The translations under genes and the position numbers were made by a program. Below the pieces are notes generated by a model, which was given only the letters and a program-made list of their open reading frames with translations, made no database searches and was not told where the DNA came from. Below, piece after piece: positions 53,398-60,074 of a stretch of DNA of 64,000 nt. This DNA comes from Rhynchopus sp. YZ270_cl-10 (Eukaryota > Euglenozoa > Diplonemea > Diplonemida > Diplonemidae), in the NCBI GenBank assembly GCA_964035575.1, contig OZ037921.1, forward strand, positions 1 to 64,000, written 5' to 3'. Within the stretch, counting starts at the first letter, position 1, and each line of letters starts with the position of its first letter.

Positions 53398-54168
53398 TTA
53401 AAAGGAGGTAGGCGTGAAGACAAACGACGCCTCGCTGTCGGACACCCAGTTGTCCATGCAGGAGATATCGTGCGTTGCCTCTGGGTGCGCACGGCTGCAC
53501 TGCGCACAGAGGTCCTCATCGCAGCTGCCGCAGTGGTTAGCGGCAGGCTGGCTGCAGTGCATGCACTGCACGCACTGTGCCTGCCGCGTCTGTACCACCT
53601 TCTCCTCCTTCTCCTTGGGTGGTGGTGGGTGCGGATGAGGGTGCGGCACCAACACAGGCGTGCCCTCTGCATTCGCCTCACTGCGCACACTACCATGCCC
53701 GCCATGCACACGCAACCCCTGCTCCCCCGACGACACGACACGCCTCACCTCCGTCGCAGGCGGAGCCACACTCTGCAGCTTTGGCGCACACACCTCTGCC
53801 GCCCCTACCACTGCAGACACCTCTACTTGCCTCTCTCCTGGTGTGTGTGCGATGCACGTCTCATGTGAGGCGGCCGGGGCAGCCTCAACACACGCCTTCG
53901 CAGGAGCAACGGGCGGTGTAGGTGGTGGTGTGGGTGCTCCTCTGTGCGGCAGGGCTGGCGCTGGCGCTGCCGGCGGTGTAGGTGCTGTGTACGGACTGCC
54001 TTCACGCTGCTGCTGCTGCCGCCCCACCCTGGCACGCTGCTGCTCGACACACACATTGTCCCCCTCCTGCGCGATCCGCCGCCGGTGCCCCCTCACCAAC
54101 GCACGCCCGTTCCTCCCCAACACCAGCAACACATGCTGCAACCTCTCCACCGCATCCTCGCTTGTCAT
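53398..54168 (-). CDS. B-box-like zinc-finger protein
   Basis: A 256-residue protein. I prefer the start MTSEDAVERLQHVL at 54168 because an AG-ending acceptor-like site (CTCAATAG) lies between it and the in-frame ATG 18 codons upstream. An N-terminal helix (1-25) is followed by a long Pro/Ala-rich disordered region. The C-terminal ~60 residues hold a Cys/His cluster: CVQCMHCSQPAANHCGSC, then EDLCAQCSRAHPEATH, spaced like a B-box or related double-zinc fold. B-boxes are protein-interaction modules often found in TRIM ligases, but no RING or coiled coil accompanies it here. Confidence 0.7.
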   Translation of the reverse strand: MTSEDAVERLQHVLLVLGRNGRALVRGHRRRIAQEGDNVCVEQQRARVGRQQQQREGSPYTAPTPPAAPAPALPHRGAPTPPPTPPVAPAKACVEAAPAASHETCIAHTPGERQVEVSAVVGAAEVCAPKLQSVAPPATEVRRVVSSGEQGLRVHGGHGSVRSEANAEGTPVLVPHPHPHPPPPKEKEEKVVQTRQAQCVQCMHCSQPAANHCGSCDEDLCAQCSRAHPEATHDISCMDNWVSDSEASFVFTPTSF

Positions 54169-54856
54169 CTCGGGGTGCACTTCTCTATTGAGACATAGCA
54201 TATGGAAATATGTACTATGCAAAGAGCGTTAGGGTGCAGTGTACAGTGCAGTGAAAAGGTGTACAGTGTGCAGTGTGCAGAGCACGGCAAAGCAAAGCAG
54301 CGGTCGAGCGGTTATATGGAAATATGGGGGATGTGTGTGTATGGGGAGGGTAAATGTTGCCCCAAATAATATGAGTGTAGTGTCTGCAGAGGAGTGAGGG
54401 GGGAAGGGGAAAGGGTGTTCCTCGCCAGGGCTCGTTTTTTCTTGGTTCAAACCTGCTGCCAAACTTGGTAGGAGCACATCAGGTTGTGGCACCTACCTTC
54501 GTCTTTGCGTTGCAAAAGGCAGACTGCTGAGGATACGTTTGCGTAGTGTGAAGCACGGCTTGAAGAAGGCTGTTCGAAATATGTGCGAAATGTGCGACAT
54601 TCGAAAGAAAAATGAGACCCATGTGTGGTGAGGACGCACCTCATGTCAAACTCGGTGAAAACCTTTTTCGAAACCTCTCGATAGACTCCGCTAATTACAA
54701 CAGAAAAAAAAAATGAAAAAATGAGGGCTTTTTTCTTACCCAACGAAAACGTGAAAGAAGGAACACATTGGTTTGTAGTATCACAACAAGCCTCATGTGC
54801 TTAGGCACACTTGCAAACCTTAGGGGGAAAAGAAAGAATAGTTGTTGATAGGGCAC

Positions 54857-54905
54857 CTAGACTGACTACGTACGATGCCAGCCATCCCGATAAAAGCACA
54901 AAAAA
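54857..54905 (+). repeat. Dispersed repeat, copy 2 (ACGTACGATGCCAGCC)
   Basis: Matches 13606-13660 over about 50 bp on the same strand: GGCACCT, ACGTACGATGCCAGCC, CCCGATAAAAGCAC. Here it lies directly upstream of hairpin element A8. Confidence 0.75.
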
Positions 54906-54910
54906 AAAGG

Positions 54911-54946
54911 ATTGAAAAGACGAATGTACCTTGTCATGTACATCTA
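54911..54946 (+). repeat. Hairpin element, copy A8
   Basis: GAAAAGACGA, then ATGTAC, loop CTTGTCAT, GTACAT, then CT. The 6-bp inner stem is perfect and AGA/TCT continues outside it. The AAGACGA leader matches A4. Confidence 0.6.
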
Positions 54947-55132
54947 AAAAAAGGAGGGCATATTTGGGAAACCAAATACCGACAAGAAGGTGCAGCCTGG
55001 GGAACCAACCACACCCCCTCTTGTATCCTTCAAGAAGGCCCCCCTCCTTACTGCTGGATTCGTTTTGTTTTTTTTGTTTTTTTTTGTGAACCAAAATGTC
55101 GGCCGAAGCCGAGGGAAAAGAACCATAAAAAG

Positions 55133-55171
55133 GCGTAAGCTGAATGTGCCTCTCGTGCACACACATCTTTA
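55133..55171 (+). repeat. CTCTCGT-loop hairpin element, copy A9
   Basis: GCTGAA, then TGTGC, loop CTCTCGT, GCACA, then CACATCTTT. The same loop as A5 with an unrelated stem. Confidence 0.7.
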
Positions 55172-55418
55172 TGAAACAAAAAGTTGCATGGAAAGAACGC
55201 TACCTTCCATTGGAGTACCCACACAGTCAGTAGAACTTTTGCAGTAGTGAGCGGGGGAGAAGGGGAAGGGGACACACGACGGTGACGTAAATAATTTGAC
55301 TGAAAAGTCAGCAGTGAAACTACAAAGTCAAGTCATTTACTTCACCGTGAAGGGGACACAGACTGAGGGGACGAAGCTGAAAAGTTCTCACTCGAGCATG
55401 TGGTCCACAAAAGGACGA

Positions 55419-55466
55419 GAAAACCTGAAAGATCGATGTGTCTTACAGAGCACATCCTTCAAAAGG
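55419..55466 (+). repeat. Hairpin element, copy A11
   Basis: GAAAACCTGAAAGATC, then GATGTG, loop TCTTACAGAG, CACATC, then CTT. The leader matches A10; the loop is diverged. Confidence 0.55.
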
Positions 55467-55643
55467 AAGAACATGGCCTAAGAGGGGCGCCACCTGGTGG
55501 AGACTGCTCGTCGTTGAAGCAGACAATGAGGGACACACACAGAGCATTTCAGTTCGTTACAAGCAAGAATATTCACACGAAAGTAATTGATGTAGTTGCG
55601 AAAGAAAACAATTGTAAGGTCTGCTATCAACATCTTAATACTT

Positions 55644-55699
55644 TGGTGTTCCGGGGGGCCTATATTGACATGTCGTTGACAGGTGTTTCCGGAACACCA
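55644..55699 (+). other. 11-bp perfect inverted repeat, 56-nt foldback
   Basis: TGGTGTTCCGG (55644-55654) pairs with CCGGAACACCA (55689-55699) across a 34-base loop. No target-site duplication is obvious, so it may be a stem-loop RNA or a tiny foldback element. Confidence 0.6.
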
Positions 55700-56458
55700 T
55701 ACTTTGTACAAAACATAAATGAGAATTCGGGGCAGGGGGCAGGGGGCAGGGGGGAAACATCCAAAGTTCGTAACACTACAAGTTCCATTCTCCACCCAAC
55801 TCTTGTGTGCGGTGTGAGAGTACCTCAGTTGTGCGCCCCCTTGTCAAAAGATGCTAGTAGTCAAGAGACAGCTGAACTGAGGTTCTGCCAACACCCACTT
55901 TAGTTCGATTTGTTCGAGTGCATGAACAACAACATGCTTTTGTTTCGTTATTTCGTTATTTCGTTAAATACGTGTACACACTTTGTTCTCGTCTGAGCTC
56001 CACGCATTGTTTATATTTGATAAATTGTTGGAACACTGTAGTTTGCCACCCTCTACAACAGCTCCACTTTCCCTTGATACTCCGTTCGTTTAGTGTAGCC
56101 TCCTGATCGGAATCATCTTACTTTTTTTCTCCCGCTTTACGCTTCTGGCACTGAGCACCCCAAACAACCTCATTCCACCCACCCACACACACATCAATAA
56201 CACCACCCAAAACCCCATGAGAGCCCTACACTCCAAAAAACCCCTACACCCACCCCCCTTTTTTTTGTTGTTAGCTTTTTGGGGAGCACAGTAGGATTTC
56301 TTGTTGAGATAGGAACTCTCTCTCTCTCTCTCTCTCTCCCACTCCTCCTCTGGGTGCTCAAGGAGAACGTCTGTTGTTGTTGTATGTGTCCCCCCACCCC
56401 TCCATGCACTCCCTGCAGTGCCCCAAATTTTCTCAAAAATTCCATTCCATTTTGATAG

Positions 56459-57118
56459 TCAACTCCACCCGACTGCGACTGCGAGGGGCTCTGCACGCAT
56501 GAGGTGGGAGAAGGAGGAGTGGAGTGGTGGGAGCACTGCGCAGTCGTGGCAATCCTTGGACCCGGAGGTGCGTCGGAGCTCCTTCGCTAGGCAGCGGAGA
56601 GAGACCCAGATGGTGCCGGTCAGGGGGTCGTGGAGGAGCGTCTGCTGCTGCGCCGCGAGCAACGCGAGGGCCCCGCCGCACTCCGGCCGCACACTCCCAC
56701 CGATTACCGCATACTGCACGCCGCCTTTGTGAAGCATCAGCAAATGCGCAATCAGCGCACCATACCCTACAACCTCCACCCCACCCAACCCAGCATACAT
56801 CCTCTGCGCACACCCCACCTCCTCACGCACAGGGTCCAGCAGCACCACACTCCCAAACACATCCAACCCTTTCCCCGCCTGCCGTGTCACCGCCACACTC
56901 CCTTTCAGCAATAGGTCTGAGGCGGACGATCGTATCGACACTGCAGAAGGTATCGTATACGAGGAGGGGGAGGAGGAGGCGGCGGAGGCCGCAGCACGGC
57001 ACGTCCGTGCAGACCGTGCCCGCTTGCGCTTCTTGCAGAAGGAGGTGGGCACCTCAACCTCCATGGCAACCTCCTCTGTGTCGTTCTGCACTACTCCAAA
57101 AGGACATTGTGCGCCCAT
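56459..57118 (-). CDS. Small conserved-looking protein, function unknown
   Basis: A 219-residue frame beginning MGAQCPFGVVQND. A strong pyrimidine-rich tract ending CCCCTACAG lies 15 nt before the ATG, which supports the start. Residues about 25-60 are basic and Ser/Ala-rich (KKRKRARSARTCR, a possible nuclear signal). Residues about 65-195 are compact and hydrophobic-patterned (VAVTRQAGKGLDVFGSVVLL and VQYAVIGGSV), suggesting a folded domain. No family recognised. Codon composition resembles neighbouring genes and not the spacer. Confidence 0.6.
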   Translation of the reverse strand: MGAQCPFGVVQNDTEEVAMEVEVPTSFCKKRKRARSARTCRAAASAASSSPSSYTIPSAVSIRSSASDLLLKGSVAVTRQAGKGLDVFGSVVLLDPVREEVGCAQRMYAGLGGVEVVGYGALIAHLLMLHKGGVQYAVIGGSVRPECGGALALLAAQQQTLLHDPLTGTIWVSLRCLAKELRRTSGSKDCHDCAVLPPLHSSFSHLMRAEPLAVAVGWS

Positions 57119-57410
57119 TTTGGGTAGGCTTCCCTGTAGGGGTGGGGTGGTAGATGGAGGGTGGTGGGGAGAGAGAGACCTAGAGGACCAAAAAAAAACA
57201 AGTAATTTGGTGTGGCTGAAAGGGGGTGCTATTTTGTGCTATGTTCTGCTATTTTCTGCTGTTTTGGGGTCGTCAGCCACACCATAATTTCTATCGGAAA
57301 AAAAACGGGGTGTGATGTGGAACGGGGGGGTGAAGGAAGGTTGTTGAAAAAAAAAAACATTGGGTGGTGGTTGGGGGACGTTTTGTGCATTAACGGGAGA
57401 AGAAAAAAAA

Positions 57411-57458
57411 AATGAAAACGTGAAAGATAAATGCTGTCTCTCGTGCACACAGATCTCT
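57411..57458 (+). repeat. CTCTCGT-loop hairpin element, copy A10
   Basis: AATGAAAACGTGAAAGAT, AAATGCTGT, CTCTCGT, GCACACAGATCTCT. Loop and flanks are conserved but the inner stem is imperfect; AGAT and ATCT can pair outside. Confidence 0.55.
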
Positions 57459-57915
57459 AAAAAAAAGAGAAAATGACTGGAAGACGAACCTACTCCCTAA
57501 TGTTTAGATAATTCATTTAAATCGCAAGGGTGCGGGAGTGGATAGTGCATTTTTTGTTACTTTCCCAACACCATTTTCTTGTATTTTTTTTTGTGCTCAA
57601 CGCAACCGAAGAGCTGTTTCGAAAATCGCCCTCAATATTAAAAAACTGAGGTGGGTGAGCGCAAAATAAAACTGCTATTTTGGCCTCTCTCTATTGCTAT
57701 TAAACTGCGGAAGAAAACTAACAAAACTTGCAACCAGACGAAAGCGCCTTTGTACACATTTATCACTTGACGTGAAAAGCCCATTGGGTATCCTATCAGA
57801 AAAACGGAGCTCTCCTGCTTCGTCAACCTAACATAACTGTAAATATGTTGAACCGTAAAAAATGTTGAGACAACCCAAAAAAAAAAAGGCTCGCTCGTCC
57901 CAACATTATTACGGT

Positions 57916-57955
57916 CCAAAGAATTAAAAGCTACGGTATCTGTTCTTTCTATAAG
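57916..57955 (+). ncRNA. Spliced-leader-like sequence, possibly a degenerate SL RNA gene
   Basis: The stretch starts CCAAAGAATTAAAAGCTACG and continues GTATCTGTTCTTTCTATAAG, followed at once by GT, as a 5' splice site would be. It strongly resembles the 39-nt diplonemid spliced leader as I remember it (ATTTAAAAGCTACAG, TTTCTGTACTTTATTG). Downstream, about 55 nt on, lies AATTTTTTTTTG, which could be an Sm-type site or a T-run terminator. Several mismatches suggest a variant or pseudogene copy. It is on the plus strand, opposite the genes. Confidence 0.45.
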
Positions 57956-58297
57956 GTCTTCAGAGGGGCAAATCATCTGTCACAAAACGGCTCAAATTAA
58001 AAAAGCGGAATTTTTTTTTGACGTGCCCAACACACATCTTGTGGACACGCAATAAAATGCCATATATTTTCAGCAAAAAAAAGCAAAAAATCACAAAACG
58101 CTGTTCTATTTTCAGGGAAGGGCAATTGACCAAGCCCGCATGATCAAAGTACTTAGCCATTTTTTTAAACTCAGGCAACACGATGTAGTCCCCTACCCAT
58201 GCTGCCCGCAGCGCTAGATACTGGGAAGATCAATCAGGGACAGCCCTTACAGGCGCCTGCCGAAGTGCACCCTCTGGTGCAAATTGACAGGCTTTTC

Positions 58298-58316
58298 ACA
58301 TCACACTATGTGATGT
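58298..58316 (+). other. Perfect 7-bp hairpin
   Basis: ACATCAC (58298-58304), loop ACTAT, GTGATGT (58310-58316). Confidence 0.55.
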
Positions 58317-58790
58317 TAACTTTTGTTCATCACTCGTTTCGTGGTATACCTTTGAAACGGGGAATGACATACAGCGAAGAAAAAAACACAAAAGAAAGAA
58401 AAAAAAACTTGAATAGATGTGCCGCTTGGTTCCACACATCGGAAAAAACTGTCATACTATGAATAGCACAAAAAAGAAGGGCGGAACAAAGTGATTATGC
58501 GTGCATAGGGGAGGGGCAGTCTGTTCTGCTGTGTCCCCAAGAATTTCCCTTTTTTTGCACCCTCTTCGGAAGATAAGGAGTGTCTGCTTTTTTTTTTTTG
58601 TCAAACTAATTAATAGTTCATCCTCTAGAGGGAAGACTGCGGACACTGATAACGAGGGGGTCATTTTTTATGAAAGGTTCCCTGTACATCACACACACTT
58701 TTTTTCCAGATAACAAAAACGGAACGGATAAAGACAAAAAAATAGGGGGTCAAGTCAAGCATTGTATTTTGGTACCTCGGCACAAAAAAT

Positions 58791-58843
58791 GAGAAGTTGA
58801 AAGTGCAAAACGCCTCACCGTACACCAGAGGACGCAGCTGCAC
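58791..58843 (+). repeat. Dispersed hairpin repeat, copy B2
   Basis: GAGAAGTTGAAAGTGC, AAAACGCCTCACCGTACACC, AGAGGACGCAGCTGCAC. It matches B1 and B3. It directly abuts the peroxidase-like gene fragment. Confidence 0.75.
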
Positions 58844-59053
58844 GGAACGCCCTCCTCTGACGAGGTGGAGATCCCGACGCTGGCCGAGTACAACACGGCA
58901 CTGAAGGGGCTGAACATCCAGTCCGTGGTGGCGGACATTGTGCACATGCTGACAAAGACGCAGGAGTGCTGGCCTGCCGACACGTCGGCGACGTCTGCTG
59001 TGGGAACGTCGTACGGTGGGCTGTTAAAAAAAGTCGGTATTGGTGAGCCTTAG
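58844..59053 (+). pseudogene. Fragment resembling the N-terminal part of a catalase-peroxidase (KatG)
   Basis: A short GC-rich, codon-like island on the plus strand, opposite all intact genes. It reads EVEIPTLAEYNTALKGLN, then a helix (VVADIVHMLT), then KTQECWPAD and YGGL. The DSQ(D/E)xWPADxGxYGxL block is characteristic of class I haem peroxidases of the KatG type, just before the distal haem helix. The fragment ends before the catalytic Arg/Trp/His, so it is a partial host-gene copy, with divergent residues between WPAD and YGGL. It is sharply bounded on the left by repeat B2. Confidence 0.45.
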
Positions 59054-59309
59054 GGGGTCAAAGGTGTCTCGGCACCGAGGGAAAATAAAGTTTCGTTTCT
59101 TGCTGGTGCCTACGGGGTTGACTTCAAACGGGATGGGGGAAAAACAAAAAAAAATAAAAGTTGGTTCTTTCGAAATAGAGAGGGAGGCTGTAGCCGATCC
59201 CGTGTGAGAACAATTGAAAAAAAAATAAAAAAAATAGAAACAAAAGAGTGCACCTTCCCATTGGATCTATCATTTTAGAGGTGGACAGCAAAAAGCAAAA
59301 AAAAAAAAT

Positions 59310-59360
59310 GAGAAGTTGAAAGTGCAAATGCGTCGCCGCACACCCGGCGGACACGGGCAC
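59310..59360 (+). repeat. Dispersed hairpin repeat, copy B3
   Basis: GAGAAGTTGAAAGTGC, AAATGCGTCGCCGCACACC, CGGCGGACACGGGCAC. GTGC/GCAC pairing is kept and GTC can pair with GGAC. Confidence 0.75.
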
Positions 59361-59396
59361 CCACCCTCCTACTGAAAACAAAGAAAAGAGTAGATG

Positions 59397-59540
59397 ACCA
59401 CATGACCACATGACCACATGACCACATGACCACATGACCACATGACCACATGACCACATGACCACATGACCACATGACCACATGACCACATGACCACATG
59501 ACCACATGACCACATGACCACATGACCACATGACCACATG
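59397..59540 (+). repeat. Octamer microsatellite ACCACATG, exactly 18 copies
   Basis: 144 bp of apparently perfect 8-bp units. It is followed 41 bp later by a long perfect hairpin. Confidence 0.95.
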
Positions 59541-59581
59541 GGCATAACACCTCTAAGAAGAGGTTGTGCAGGGCCCCTGCC

Positions 59582-59631
59582 ACCCTAGGCATATCCCGAA
59601 GGCGAATTCGTCTTTGGGATATGCCTAGGGT
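59582..59631 (+). other. 20-bp hairpin with 10-base palindromic loop
   Basis: The arm 59582-59601 (ACCCTAGGCATATCCCGAAG) pairs with 59612-59631 (CTTTGGGATATGCCTAGGGT), 19 Watson-Crick pairs and one G-U. The loop GCGAATTCGT is itself palindromic. A smaller hairpin (ACCTCT, AAGA, AGAGGT) lies just upstream at about 59549-59564. Such a cruciform could be a foldback element or a stable structured transcript. Confidence 0.8.
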
Positions 59632-59772
59632 ATCCACAGTCGCTTGGGTCAACCCCGAGAGCACTGTACAGTAAGTGAAACTTTTTGGGGTCGGTAAAAG
59701 AAAGAAAACTTGAAATATGTCTCAACAACAACACAGAGGAAACATGTTACAGAAAAGCACAGGGGGAAAAAG

Positions 59773-59809
59773 AAGATAATGGTAAAGCCTCGGTGCTTAT
59801 GGATATCTT
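59773..59809 (+). repeat. Hairpin element, copy A13
   Basis: AAGATA, then AAGC, loop CTCGGT, GCTT, then TATCTT. Both stems are perfect: outer AAGATA/TATCTT, inner AAGC/GCTT. The outer stem differs from A6 (AGATG/CATCT) by a compensatory change. Confidence 0.65.
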
Positions 59810-60074
59810 GACAAACAATGAAAACTTGAAAGATAAACGAATCCCAAGCATCTAAGCGACACTTTCTCTGAAGTCCCAAAAAAAGCAACCTTTTTTTTAC
59901 AGAAAATGCCAAATGGGTGAACCTCCAAAAGAAGTTTTTGAACAACAAAAAAAAAAGACAGATAAGACAACAAAAATACAACGTCTTTTCCCTTCGTTTC
60001 GTTCTAAATAGCAATACAAAGCACATCTATGCTCTCCCTCTATTTTAATATCTCATTCACACAACAAAACTTTC

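Larger units (their letters stand above)
54169..56458. other. Gene-poor spacer rich in hairpin elements
   Basis: No gene is convincing; open frames are low in coding character. Contents: a relative of the hairpin family near 54785-54812 (AAGC, loop CTCATGT, GCTT), a dispersed repeat at 54857-54905, elements A8, A9 and A11, and an 11-bp inverted repeat at 55644-55699. Confidence 0.55.
57119..60074. other. Gene-poor spacer with repeats, SL-like sequence and gene fragment
   Basis: About 3 kb with no intact gene supported. Contents: hairpin elements A10 and A13, a diverged relative at about 57805-57830 (GAGC, TCTCCT, GCTT), the spliced-leader-like stretch, a 7-bp hairpin at 58298-58316, repeat copies B2 and B3, a peroxidase-like fragment, an 18-copy octamer and a 20-bp hairpin. 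Confidence 0.6.

Noticed and set aside
55400-55903. 167-residue plus-strand open frame
   Set aside because: Overlaps a hairpin element and an inverted repeat, has no coding-like composition, and opposes the gene array.
16446-59809. Box C/D snoRNA interpretation of the hairpin family
   Set aside because: Some copies contain GATGA, but there is no consistent CTGA D box or terminal stem at the right spacing.
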